A stretch of 64,000 nt of DNA from Gammaproteobacteria bacterium (GTDB lineage Bacteria; Pseudomonadota; Gammaproteobacteria; UBA4575): positions 1 to 64,000 of the forward strand of contig JAJDYY010000006.1 of assembly GCA_022824965.1 (NCBI GenBank), given 5' to 3'. Both the position numbers and the translations under genes were made by a program. This document shows positions 48,925-57,503 of the stretch, one piece after another. The notes beneath the pieces were generated by a model. That model ran no database searches, had not been told where the DNA came from, and saw only the letters and a program-made list of their open reading frames with translations. How positions within the stretch are numbered: the first letter of the stretch is position 1; each line of letters starts with the position of its first letter.

Positions 48925-49953
48925 TTATTTTTCGGGTTCGATAAACATGGCATCACCGTAGCTGTAAAAGCGGTAGCGTTGTGCCACGGCATGCCGGTAA
49001 GCGGCCATCGTGGTCTCGTGCCCGGCAAAGGCGCATACCAGCATGAGCAATGTCGATTTTGGCAAATGAAAGTTGGTCACCAGGCCATCGACTACTTTAA
49101 ATTGAAAGCCCGGGAAAATGAACAGGCGGGTATCTCCCGAATACGGATGGAGACCACCTTCCTGTGCCGCAGACTCCAGTGCACGGACTACCGTGGTGCC
49201 TACCGCGATGACACGCCCGCCCCGTTGTTTGCATGCCAGCACCTGTTGGCACACCTGCCCTGTGACCTGCACCTGCTCGGCATGAAGCCTGTGTGCCTTG
49301 ATGTCTTGTGTGCGCACCGGCCGGAACGTACCGGCACCCACGTGCAGGGTAATGAAGGCATGCTCGACTCCCTGGCGCTGTAACTGCTCAAGCAAGGTAC
49401 GGTCGAAATGCAGTCCTGCGGTCGGTGCGGCAACCGCACCTGGATTGCGTGCATACACCGTCTGATACCGTTTGCTGTCCTCCGCGCCTGCTTCCCTGCT
49501 GATGTAGGGGGGCAGCGGAGTCTTGCCGGACTCATGCAGCAGCTTCTCGATTTCTTCCCGGTCTTCGAACTGCAACACAAAAAAATCATCCTCACGGCCC
49601 TGGACTTTCGCGACCACACCATTGGCAAATACCAACTGGCTCCCAGGCACCGGGGACTTGCTGGCCTTGAGCTGCACGAGCACCTTACCGGCATCGAGAA
49701 TGCGCTCGACCAACAGCTCGACCCTGCCGCCGGATGTCTTTTTGCAAAACAGCCGCGCGGGAATGACACGGGTGTCGTTCAGGACCAGCAGATCACCCTC
49801 GCGACACAGGTGTTTCAGGTCCAAGAATCTCAAATCCCGGTATTCACTGCCCTGGCGCACAAAGTGCAGCAGTCTGCCCGAGGTTCGCTCAGGCAGCGGA
49901 GACTGGGCGATGAGTGCTTGCGGAAGCCTGTAGTCAAACTGAACTAGATTCAA
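48925..49953 (-). CDS. queA: S-adenosylmethionine:tRNA ribosyltransferase-isomerase
   Basis: The product has 342 residues from a TTG; an in-frame stop lies close upstream, so no better start exists. Family features are FDYRLPQALIAQSPLPER, LLVLNDTRVIPARL, TAGLHFDRTLLEQL and FHLPKSTLLMLV. It builds epoxyqueuosine on tRNA using the ribosyl group of SAM. It heads the queA-tgt-yajC-secD-secF run. Confidence 0.95.
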   Translation of the reverse strand: MNLVQFDYRLPQALIAQSPLPERTSGRLLHFVRQGSEYRDLRFLDLKHLCREGDLLVLNDTRVIPARLFCKKTSGGRVELLVERILDAGKVLVQLKASKSPVPGSQLVFANGVVAKVQGREDDFFVLQFEDREEIEKLLHESGKTPLPPYISREAGAEDSKRYQTVYARNPGAVAAPTAGLHFDRTLLEQLQRQGVEHAFITLHVGAGTFRPVRTQDIKAHRLHAEQVQVTGQVCQQVLACKQRGGRVIAVGTTVVRALESAAQEGGLHPYSGDTRLFIFPGFQFKVVDGLVTNFHLPKSTLLMLVCAFAGHETTMAAYRHAVAQRYRFYSYGDAMFIEPEK

Positions 49954-50030
49954 AACGTATGGTATATTTCAGGAGGTCACGGTCTGAGTAGTGCTGGCCT
50001 GCCAATTTACCCTAAACTTCTCAAGAATGC

Positions 50031-50117
50031 GCCGGGATGGCGGAACCGGTAGACGCGCCGGATTCAAAATCCGGTTCTGGAAACAGAGTGAGAGTTCGAG
50101 TCTCTCTCCCGGCACCA
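50031..50117 (+). tRNA. tRNA-Leu (anticodon CAA)
   Basis: The acceptor GCCGGGA pairs with TCCCGGC, the anticodon stem is CCGGA/TCCGG with loop TTCAAAA (anticodon CAA), a long variable arm is present as in class II tRNAs, the T-loop is GTTCGAGTC, and CCA is encoded. Confidence 0.95.
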
Positions 50118-50194
50118 GACATACCAGCATAAATGAGGAAACTCTGCGGCAACACTTTGACAAGACCCTTGCCCGAGAAAGACTTCCATGCACT

Positions 50195-50271
50195 GCCCCG
50201 TTAGCTCAGCTGGATAGAGCGTCCCCCTCCTAAGGGGAAGGTCGCAGGTTCGAATCCTGCTCGGGGCGCCA
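50195..50271 (+). tRNA. tRNA-Arg (anticodon CCT)
   Basis: The acceptor GCCCCGT is followed by a D-arm with AGCTCAGCTGGATAGAGC. The anticodon stem is TCCCC/GGGGA with loop CTCCTAA (anticodon CCT). The T-loop is GTTCGAATC and CCA is encoded. It is the second tRNA of a pair with tRNA-Leu(CAA), 77 bases apart. Confidence 0.95.
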
Positions 50272-50634
50272 TGGGATAAAGTTAATGCCAGAAATCCCTG
50301 CATCAGGGGTCCGGGCAGTCGGGTTGTGATCTACCTTGCCGGTACATTCGCCGTGTCCCGGAATGATTCCAGGCCCGGCTCAATCCCATCTTCTGCAAAA
50401 TTTGCACCCCAGCAGGTCGGTGGGTGTTCAGGGTAGACCAAAAGGGCGTTGAGCATCATAGCTGTCTCGCGGTGCGTTACCCCAAAAAAGCAAACATCGT
50501 GTTCGCGATTACAGCACAGGTCCAGATCCACATACGCACATATTGTATTTTACACGGTGGGATTCAGATCGGATACAATTGAAACCTAGCAATTTCAGGT
50601 TCACGGCCCGCTGGATGGCAAGGAGTTCATAGCA
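50272..50634. other. Intergenic region between tRNA-Arg and ispG
   Basis: This is a gap of 363 bases. A minus-strand frame of 66 residues (50331-50531) has no family resemblance or ribosome-binding site and is not called. The right part contains the likely ispG promoter. Nothing else is clear. Confidence 0.4.
50550..50579 (+). promoter_or_regulatory. Probable ispG promoter
   Basis: TTACAC (50550-50555), an 18-base spacer and TACAAT (50574-50579) lie 55 bases before the ispG ATG. The -10 is good and the -35 fair. Confidence 0.45.
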
Positions 50635-51870
50635 ATGACCCGGCGCACAAGCACGGCAGTACAGATTGGTGATGTTACGGTAGGGGGCAAAGCCCCGGTG
50701 GTCGTTCAGTCCATGACCAACACCCATACTGCTGACATTGACAAAACGGTAAACCAGGTGGCCGCCCTGGCCGAGGTCGGATCGGAAATCGTACGTATCA
50801 CGGTCAACGACAAGGAAGCGGCCCGTGCCGTACCGGACATACGGGAGCGGCTGCTGGCCAAGGGAATCAATGTGCCACTGGTAGGCGACTTTCATTTCAA
50901 CGGCAATCGCCTGCTGAAAAAGCATGTTGCATGCGCGCAGGCGCTCGACAAGTACCGAATCAACCCCGGCAACGTGGGACGGGGCAACCTGCACGACAAG
51001 CAGTTCGGTGAAATCGTGGAGATCGCGTGCCAGTATGACAAGCCCGTTCGCATCGGGGTCAACTGGGGCAGCCTTGACCAGGATCTGCTGGCCAGAAAAC
51101 TGGATGAAAACTCCAAATTGCCCAAGCCCAGGTCCCTTCCCGAAGTGATGCATGAATCCCTGATTGCATCGGCCCTGGAAAGCGCTGCGCTGGCCGAGCA
51201 GATCGGCCTAGCCCACAACAAGATCATCCTGTCCTGCAAGTTGAGTGAGGTTCCGGCACTGGTCAGCGTGTACCGCGACCTCGCCTCACGCTGTGATTAT
51301 GCGCTGCACCTGGGCTTGACCGAAGCCGGGATGGGCACCAAGGGGGTAGTCGCCTCTACCGCTGCCCTGTCTGTTTTGTTGCAGGAAGGCATCGGGGATA
51401 CCATCCGAATATCCCTGACTCCGGAACCGGGCGGGGACCGCACCCAGGAAGTGCGTGTCGCCCAGCAGATTCTCCAGACCCTGGACCTTCGCTCATTCAT
51501 GCCCTCGGTTACCGCCTGCCCGGGCTGTGGCCGAACAACCAGCGAGTACTTCCAGCATCTGGCCGCCGGCATCCAGAGTTATCTGCAGGAAAACATGCCG
51601 GTCTGGAAGCTGCAGTACCCAGGCGTGGAGGCCATGAAGGTTGCGGTCATGGGGTGTGTGGTCAACGGGCCCGGCGAAAGCAAGCATGCGGACATTGGCA
51701 TCAGTCTGCCCGGCACGGGAGAAGCGCCCGTGGCCATCGTGCACGTGGATGGAAGCAAGTTCACCACGCTTCGGGGAAACAACATTGCGGAAGAGTTCCA
51801 GAGTATCGTGCAGGAATACGTGGCCAACCACTACCATCCCGTGAAGCACACCGTGCAATCACTGAACTGA
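50635..51870 (+). CDS. ispG: 4-hydroxy-3-methylbut-2-enyl-diphosphate synthase
   Basis: The product has 411 residues. A TIM-barrel part ([41 protein letters not shown]) is followed by the [4Fe-4S] domain with the cysteines in [14 protein letters not shown] and [16 protein letters not shown]. The enzyme makes HMBPP in the non-mevalonate isoprenoid pathway and depends on the Fe-S machinery encoded nearby. In many relatives the gene sits between rodZ and hisS. Confidence 0.97.
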   Translation: MTRRTSTAVQIGDVTVGGKAPVVVQSMTNTHTADIDKTVNQVAALAEVGSEIVRITVNDKEAARAVPDIRERLLAKGINVPLVGDFHFNGNRLLKKHVACAQALDKYRINPGNVGRGNLHDKQFGEIVEIACQYDKPVRIGVNWGSLDQDLLARKLDENSKLPKPRSLPEVMHESLIASALESAALAEQIGLAHNKIILSCKLSEVPALVSVYRDLASRCDYALHLGLTEAGMGTKGVVASTAALSVLLQEGIGDTIRISLTPEPGGDRTQEVRVAQQILQTLDLRSFMPSVTACPGCGRTTSEYFQHLAAGIQSYLQENMPVWKLQYPGVEAMKVAVMGCVVNGPGESKHADIGISLPGTGEAPVAIVHVDGSKFTTLRGNNIAEEFQSIVQEYVANHYHPVKHTVQSLN

Positions 51871-51904
51871 ACGTATCACCCGGTCTTTGCCGGGGGCGTG
51901 CACC

Positions 51905-53578
51905 TTACCCGGACGGATTCTTGTCGCGCAGGGCGCGCCGCAGGATCTTGCCCACATTGGTCTTAGGCAGCTCGGTATAAAACTCAATGTGTTTGGGCCA
52001 CTTGTAGCGGGTCAGGCGGACTTTGCAGAACTCCAGCACATCCTCCGCGGTCAGCGCGGGATCTTTTTTGACGACACAGAGTTTTACGACCTCACCCGAG
52101 GACGGATCCTCGACGCCGATGGCCGCTACCTCCAGTACACCCTCATGAGCGGCCACGACCTGCTCGACTTCGTTGGGATAGACGTTGAACCCTGAAACCA
52201 GAATCATGTCTTTCTTGCGATCGACAATGCTTACGAATCCGGCCTCGTCCACCATGGCAACATCGCCGGTGCGCAGCCAGCCATCCTCGTCCAACGCAGC
52301 CCGGGTTTCCTCCAGGTTGTTCAGGTAGCCCTGCATCACCTGGGGTCCGCGCACGCAAAGCTCACCCACCTCCCCCACACCGAGATCCCTGCCGTCGTCA
52401 TCGCGTATGGCAATTTCCGTGTTCGGGACAGGCAACCCGATCTTGCCGTTGAATTTCTCCAGGTCCAGCGGGTTCACCGTCACGGCCGGAGAGGTCTCTG
52501 TCAGGCCGTATGCCTCTGCAAGCACACAGCCCGTGACCTGTTGCCACCTTTCAGCGACGGCTTCCTGGACGGCCATGCCGCCTCCCAGGGAGATCTTGAG
52601 GTGCGAGAAATCCAGCACCGAAAACCCCTCCGTATTCAGCAGACCGTTATACAGGGTGTTGACCCCGGTAATCACCGAAAAATTCACCTTTGAAAGCTCC
52701 CCGACAAAGCCCTCCATGTCGCGGGGATTCGTAATCAGATAGCACAGGCCACCGAGATGGACAAACAGGAAGCAGTTCGCCATCAGGGAGAATATGTGAT
52801 ACAGCGGCAATGCCGTAATCACGATTTCCTTGCCTTCTTCCAGAACCTGCTTGAACCATGCATCCACCTGCGCAATATTCGAAAGCAGGTTGCCGTGCGT
52901 AAGAATTGCCAGTTTTGCCGAGCCGGTCGTGCCACCCGTCAGCTGCAGGAAAGCGACGTCATCCCGGGAGAGCTGCGGCCGGATGTATTTTCTGTCACGG
53001 CCGGTGGCGAGGACCTCTTTGAAAAAAACCGTGTTTTCCAACTCGTAATCGGGAATTTTATGCTGCACGTGTTTCAGCGCAAAATTCACGACGAAGGATT
53101 CGGGAAAACTGAGCAGGTCTCCTGCCCTCGCGATAATCACATGATCGATGGCGCTGCCCTCAACCACCTCGGCAAGCACGCTCGCAAAATTTTCCAGAAT
53201 GACAATGGCCTTCGCTTCTGACTTTTCCAGCGCTTCCCCAAGTTCCCTTGAGGTATACAGGGGATTGATATTGACGGCAGCCAGTCCGGCACGAAGGATA
53301 CCGAACATCGTGACCGGGAACTGCAGCAGATTGGGGAGCATGATCGCCACGCAATCTCCCGCCTGCAGATCCATCTCGGTCTGCAGATAGGCGGCAAAGT
53401 TGCGGCTCTCGGCATCCAGTGCCGAGAAACTCATCCGAACACCCCGGTTCTCGAACGCCGGCAGGTCCCCGTAGCGTTCAGCGGCCTCCTCCAGCAACTG
53501 GGCCAGTGAACCGTACTGGTCCAGTTCAACAAATTCTGGAATGCCTTTCGGGTAACTTTTTAGCCAGATTTTTTCCAT
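51905..53578 (-). CDS. fadD: Long-chain fatty acid-CoA ligase
   Basis: The product has 557 residues. AMP-forming motifs are LQLTGGTTGSAKLA, YGLTETSPAVTVN, WLRTGDVAMVD and DRKKDMILVSGFNVYPNEVE; the C-terminal Lys is in LPKTNVGKILRR. It activates fatty acids as CoA thioesters at the inner membrane. The length and the opening EKIWLKSYPKGIPEFVELD match gammaproteobacterial FadD. It follows dnaB by 8 bases, an unusual pairing. Confidence 0.93.
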   Translation of the reverse strand: MEKIWLKSYPKGIPEFVELDQYGSLAQLLEEAAERYGDLPAFENRGVRMSFSALDAESRNFAAYLQTEMDLQAGDCVAIMLPNLLQFPVTMFGILRAGLAAVNINPLYTSRELGEALEKSEAKAIVILENFASVLAEVVEGSAIDHVIIARAGDLLSFPESFVVNFALKHVQHKIPDYELENTVFFKEVLATGRDRKYIRPQLSRDDVAFLQLTGGTTGSAKLAILTHGNLLSNIAQVDAWFKQVLEEGKEIVITALPLYHIFSLMANCFLFVHLGGLCYLITNPRDMEGFVGELSKVNFSVITGVNTLYNGLLNTEGFSVLDFSHLKISLGGGMAVQEAVAERWQQVTGCVLAEAYGLTETSPAVTVNPLDLEKFNGKIGLPVPNTEIAIRDDDGRDLGVGEVGELCVRGPQVMQGYLNNLEETRAALDEDGWLRTGDVAMVDEAGFVSIVDRKKDMILVSGFNVYPNEVEQVVAAHEGVLEVAAIGVEDPSSGEVVKLCVVKKDPALTAEDVLEFCKVRLTRYKWPKHIEFYTELPKTNVGKILRRALRDKNPSG

Positions 53579-53586
53579 CTGACAGG

Positions 53587-54987
53587 CTAAGGAAAGTGGT
53601 CGCCGGTCTGGATCTCGGGGATGTAGTTTTCAAAACGCGTGTACTGGCCCAAAAAGGTGAGCCGGGTCTTGAATATGGGTCCGTTGCGCTGCTTGCCGAC
53701 GATGATCTCGGCAGTCCCCTGGTCCGGGGAATCTTCACGATACACCTCGTCGCGGTAGATGAATACAATCAGGTCTGCATCCTGTTCAATCGCTCCCGAT
53801 TCACGCAGATCGGACATCACCGGGCGCTTGTCCGAACGCTGCTCCAGGCTGCGGTTCAGCTGGGACAATACGACTACCGGCACATTCAGTTCCTTGGCAA
53901 GGGCTTTCAATGACCGACAGATCTCGGAAATTTCAGTCGCTCTGTTTTCGGAGGTTCCCCCGATCGTCATGAGCTGCAGGTAATCCACAACGATCAGCGA
54001 CAGGCCATGCTCGCGCTTCAGCCGGCGGGCACGAGCCCGAAGCTCAGTAGGTGACAGTACCGCAGAATCATCAATGAACAGGTTGGCTTCAGACAACACC
54101 GATACCGCACTGGTGAGGCGAGGCCAGTCCTCGTCTTTCAGCTTGCCGGTGCGCACTCGTTGCTGGTCGATCCTGCCCATGGAGGAAAGCATGCGCATCG
54201 TCAGGGAGCGACCGGGCATTTCCATGCTGAAAATGGCCACGTTGATTTTCATCTGCAGTGCCGCATACTCAACGACGTTCATGGCAAAACTGGTCTTGCC
54301 CATGGAAGGCCGTCCCGCAACGATGATCAGGTCCCCGTCCTGCAGGCCTGCCGTTTTTTCATCGAACTCGTCAAAGCCGCTGGGAATGCCGGTGATGTGG
54401 TCTGCCCGCTCGTACAACTCGTCGATCTGCTCGACCGTTGTCTTGAGCAAGGACTTGATGTTGACGAAACCTTGCCCCGACTGTGCACTGCGGTCGGTAA
54501 TTTCAAAGATTTTCCTTTCTGCCTCATCCAGCAGATCCTTGATGCCCTTGCCATCCGGCGAAAGGCCACTTGCAGCAATCTCATTGCCTACCTGAACCAG
54601 CTGCCTGAAGACAGATTTTTCCCGCACGATATCCGCGTAGGCCCGGATATTCGAGGCACTTGGAATGTCGTTGGCCAGGGTGCCGAGGTAAGCCAGGATG
54701 TTGGTGTTCTCGATGTCACTCCTCTGGCGAAGCAGGTCGGACAGGGTCAGGACGTCGAACACCTGGCGCTTGTCGACCAGTTCCCCGATGGCACGAAAAA
54801 TCAGGCGATGATTGAAGAGATGAAAATCATCCTCGTTGATCTTGTCGGCAACCTGGTCCCAGGCCGAGTTATCCAGAATCAGCCCGCCAAGAACAGCCTG
54901 TTCGGCTTCCAGTGAATACGGGGGCGTGCGCAGGTTCTCTGCAAAAGTCACGCCGTAATCGGGTCCTGGTTTCGTTACTTCGGCCAC
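53587..54987 (-). CDS. dnaB: Replicative DNA helicase DnaB
   Basis: The product has 466 residues. The N-terminal helical domain begins LRTPPYSLEAEQAVLGGLIL. The RecA-type motor has Walker A GRPSMGKTSFAMN and Walker B LIVVDYLQLM, followed by LSQLNRSLEQRSDKRP. It unwinds DNA at the replication fork as a hexamer. It follows rplI by 31 bases, the common order. Confidence 0.97.
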   Translation of the reverse strand: MAEVTKPGPDYGVTFAENLRTPPYSLEAEQAVLGGLILDNSAWDQVADKINEDDFHLFNHRLIFRAIGELVDKRQVFDVLTLSDLLRQRSDIENTNILAYLGTLANDIPSASNIRAYADIVREKSVFRQLVQVGNEIAASGLSPDGKGIKDLLDEAERKIFEITDRSAQSGQGFVNIKSLLKTTVEQIDELYERADHITGIPSGFDEFDEKTAGLQDGDLIIVAGRPSMGKTSFAMNVVEYAALQMKINVAIFSMEMPGRSLTMRMLSSMGRIDQQRVRTGKLKDEDWPRLTSAVSVLSEANLFIDDSAVLSPTELRARARRLKREHGLSLIVVDYLQLMTIGGTSENRATEISEICRSLKALAKELNVPVVVLSQLNRSLEQRSDKRPVMSDLRESGAIEQDADLIVFIYRDEVYREDSPDQGTAEIIVGKQRNGPIFKTRLTFLGQYTRFENYIPEIQTGDHFP

Positions 54988-55018
54988 GCCATTTCCCGGG
55001 GTACGTGCAGTCGACCGA

Positions 55019-55471
55019 TCATTCTTCGGGGATGATCTTCAGATTGATCGTGGCGATGACATCGGTATGGAGGCGAATATCCACCAGGTACTCGCCGGCC
55101 TGCTTGAACACGCCGTCCGGCAGGCGTATTTCCTTTTTTTCCACCGGTTTTCCTGCATCACCCAAGGCCTCGGCGATATCCACAGTGCCCACGGACCCGA
55201 ACAGCTTGCCCTCCTCGCCGGCAGATTTCGCCGTGATCTCGAGCAAAAACCCGTCCAGTTCGGCCTTTCGCGCCTCGGCTGCGGCCAGCGAGTCTGCTGC
55301 AACCTTTTCCAGCTCGGCACGCCGAGCTTCGAACTCGGCCAGGTTTTCCGCAGTCGCGACCTTGGCCTTGCCGCTCGGCACGAGGTAGTTGCGTGCATAT
55401 CCCGGTCTCACCCGCACTTTTTCACCGAGGTCCCCGAGGTTGTCTACTTTCTCCAGCAAAATTACTTCCAT
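55019..55471 (-). CDS. rplI: 50S ribosomal protein L9
   Basis: The product has 150 residues, opening MEVILLEKVDNLGDLGEKV with the signature VRPGYARNYLVPSGKA. A long helix links the N- and C-terminal RNA-binding domains. It is part of the rpsF operon and lies 54 bases behind the DUF2232 gene. Confidence 0.97.
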   Translation of the reverse strand: MEVILLEKVDNLGDLGEKVRVRPGYARNYLVPSGKAKVATAENLAEFEARRAELEKVAADSLAAAEARKAELDGFLLEITAKSAGEEGKLFGSVGTVDIAEALGDAGKPVEKKEIRLPDGVFKQAGEYLVDIRLHTDVIATINLKIIPEE

Positions 55472-55525
55472 CTTGTATCTCTCTTTCTCAGCAAATATCC
55501 ATTATAAACAGTTGTACCTGCCCGT

Positions 55526-56443
55526 TTACATTTCTGATTTTAAAAATCGCTTCCGGAAATCCAATAACCCATCCAGCACTCCTGCTGAGGCAAGTAGCAG
55601 CATCATTTGCGGGGTTACGATAAAAAGCAGGCCGTAGACAGTGATGAAACCCAGTGCCGGCTTGGAGATTGCGCCAATCAATGCATGCGCAAGCCCCAGG
55701 CCCTGCAGGAAGAACATGCTGAGACAGACGATCGTCAACTGCCAGAAAATTGCAGCCTTGGATGCCCAGGCCACCACGGCGAACAAGGCAACCGAGATGG
55801 CAAGCGTTCGTCCTAGGTTGAAACGCACAAACTCCTTGTGAAAGGCTTGCGCATCGTCCAGCAAATCATGCCACCAGCCTCCAAAGGACAGCGTGACGCT
55901 GATAGTCAGCAGGTATACCGCGATCACCATGCCGGTCATCAGGGAGGCAATCCCGGGCAGGTACTGCTCGGCCCGCTCAAGACTGAGACCCGTATTCTGC
56001 ATCATGATCTGAAATGATGGACCCTGTTCAATCGCCTGCAGAAGGTTCTTCAGGTAGAGCAGCCAGCTCGCCTGCAGGTCCGGGAACAGGGCCGTAAGCA
56101 GCACGGTAAGGACTATCCCAAAGACCGTCAGGGCCTGCAAAGCCAGACCCAGGGACTGGAAGCGCAAGTACGCATAGGTAACAGCGACAATCGAGGCCCA
56201 GATGATCAAGGGGCCTGCCGTGAGGTTGCCAAGCAGCAACAAGGTGCTGACTGCAACCAGTGCCACACTGATGAGCAGGACGCTGATCGCCTGCCTGACT
56301 CCCACCTTAAGCGTGATCAGTGCCAGTGCACCTCCACTGAATACAATCAGGAAGGGAAAAGGAAAGGACAGCAATGCAAATACGAATACGACCGTAACCG
56401 CCTGGAACGGCCCGGAAAGGATATAGCGCGCCAGTGAACGCAT
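55526..56443 (-). CDS. DUF2232 membrane protein
   Basis: The product has 305 residues with about eight hydrophobic segments (FQAVTVVFVFALLSFPFPFL, AISVLLISVALVAVSTLLLL, ALTVFGIVLTVLLTAL, LTIVCLSMFFLQGLGLAHAL). The family is often found between rpsR and rplI in gammaproteobacteria, and the fold resembles small-molecule transporter subunits. Function is unknown. Confidence 0.85.
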   Translation of the reverse strand: MRSLARYILSGPFQAVTVVFVFALLSFPFPFLIVFSGGALALITLKVGVRQAISVLLISVALVAVSTLLLLGNLTAGPLIIWASIVAVTYAYLRFQSLGLALQALTVFGIVLTVLLTALFPDLQASWLLYLKNLLQAIEQGPSFQIMMQNTGLSLERAEQYLPGIASLMTGMVIAVYLLTISVTLSFGGWWHDLLDDAQAFHKEFVRFNLGRTLAISVALFAVVAWASKAAIFWQLTIVCLSMFFLQGLGLAHALIGAISKPALGFITVYGLLFIVTPQMMLLLASAGVLDGLLDFRKRFLKSEM

Positions 56444-56485
56444 GGCCGACTACAAATCAGTCCAGGTCCGGCTTATCGGGAGCAC

Positions 56486-56710
56486 TTAATGCTGATCGCT
56501 GTACGGCAGCAGGGCAATATAGCGAGCCCGCTTGATCGCCTTGGACAGCTGGCGCTGGTACCTGGCTTTGGTGCCTGTGACCCGGCTTGGAACGATCTTA
56601 CCCGCTTCGCTGACAAAATCCTTCAGCAGCTTAACGTCCTTGTAGTCGATTTCTTCGGTGCCTTCCTCAGTGAAACGGCAATACCTTCTTTTTCTGTAAT
56701 AATTCGCCAT
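56486..56710 (-). CDS. rpsR: 30S ribosomal protein S18
   Basis: The product has 74 residues ([29 protein letters not shown] signature seen as [20 protein letters not shown]). It pairs with S6 on 16S rRNA. It starts about 60 bases after rpsF. Confidence 0.97.
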   Translation of the reverse strand: MANYYRKRRYCRFTEEGTEEIDYKDVKLLKDFVSEAGKIVPSRVTGTKARYQRQLSKAIKRARYIALLPYSDQH

Positions 56711-56769
56711 GTCAGCGTCCTCCCGCCAGGCTGAACACCCACTTCTGCAGCATTCGGTTCAATGGGCAA

Positions 56770-57324
56770 TCAGGCCTGTTCATCTGTACTCTCCGGTTTG
56801 GACTCCGATTCGGATTCCTGTTTGTCCTCCGGCTTGTCCTCCGGCTTGTCTTCCGGTTTGGGCTCCGATTCGGACTCCGGTTTGGCTTCCGGTTTAGCCT
56901 CTGCCTCAGCGCTCTCATCCGGACGGCTGCCGGACTCCTTTTCCTTGGTGGGCTGCGGCTTTTCCTCAGTATCCTGATTTTCAGACTCGGCCCGCTCATT
57001 TTCAATCATTTTCATCATCGGCGAGGATTCGGTAACCGCTTTTTTCCTGGAAATGATCATGTTGCGTACCACGGCATCGTTGAAGCGGAACGCAGTGTTC
57101 ATTTCACTCAGGACTTCCTGCCCACACTCGATGTTCATCAGCACATAGTGGGCCTTGTGGACTTTCTGGATGGGATAGGCGAGTTGCAGGCGGCCCCAGT
57201 CTTCCAGCCTGTGAACCTTGCCGCCGCCTTCTTTTTCAATAATGGTACGGTAGCGCTCGATCATGGCGGGCACCTGGCCGCTCTGGTCAGGGTGTACCAG
57301 GAACACGATTTCGTAATGACGCAT
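56770..57324 (-). CDS. rpsF: 30S ribosomal protein S6 with long acidic repeat tail
   Basis: The product has 184 residues. The first ~105 are a normal S6 domain ([56 protein letters not shown]). The remaining ~80 are low-complexity and rich in Glu, Lys, Pro, Ser and Asp, with repeats of KPED and SESE. Usual S6 is 95-135 residues. The DNA behind the tail has repeated 12-base units at about 56824-56860. In Escherichia coli the S6 tail receives added glutamates through RimK; here a long Glu-rich tail is encoded directly. Confidence 0.95.
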   Translation of the reverse strand: MRHYEIVFLVHPDQSGQVPAMIERYRTIIEKEGGGKVHRLEDWGRLQLAYPIQKVHKAHYVLMNIECGQEVLSEMNTAFRFNDAVVRNMIISRKKAVTESSPMMKMIENERAESENQDTEEKPQPTKEKESGSRPDESAEAEAKPEAKPESESEPKPEDKPEDKPEDKQESESESKPESTDEQA

Positions 57325-57370
57325 TCGTTTCTCCTTATGGGTTCATATCTCCCGGCAATTCTTGTTGTAT

Positions 57371-57440
57371 GCCCAGTGAGACAAGGAATCGTTGATGCAT
57401 TTGGAAACCGCGGAGTCTACGGGAAGAACCTGCACTGGGC
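57371..57440 (-). promoter_or_regulatory. Structured 5' leader of the rpsF operon
   Basis: GCCCAGTG (57371-57378) is an exact reverse complement of CACTGGGC (57433-57440), enclosing 54 bases that include CCG-rich stretches, within the 179-base gap between rnr and rpsF. Bacterial rpsF leaders often fold into an RNA site for the S6:S18 complex, which gives feedback control. The stem and position fit this, but the conserved core was not verified by folding. Confidence 0.35.
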
Positions 57441-57503
57441 AAGTCTGCAAAAGGATCCGCGTGAACGGCCCCAGGACTCCGTTTAGGAAACAGGATCGCC
57501 GTT

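Noticed and set aside
50331..50531. 66-codon minus-strand frame between tRNA-Arg and ispG
   Set aside because: No family resemblance and no ribosome-binding site; it ends opposite the ispG promoter region.
51879..51894. Short CCCGG/CCGGG hairpin between ispG and fadD as a terminator
   Set aside because: The stem is only 5 bp with no T-run, which is too weak to call.
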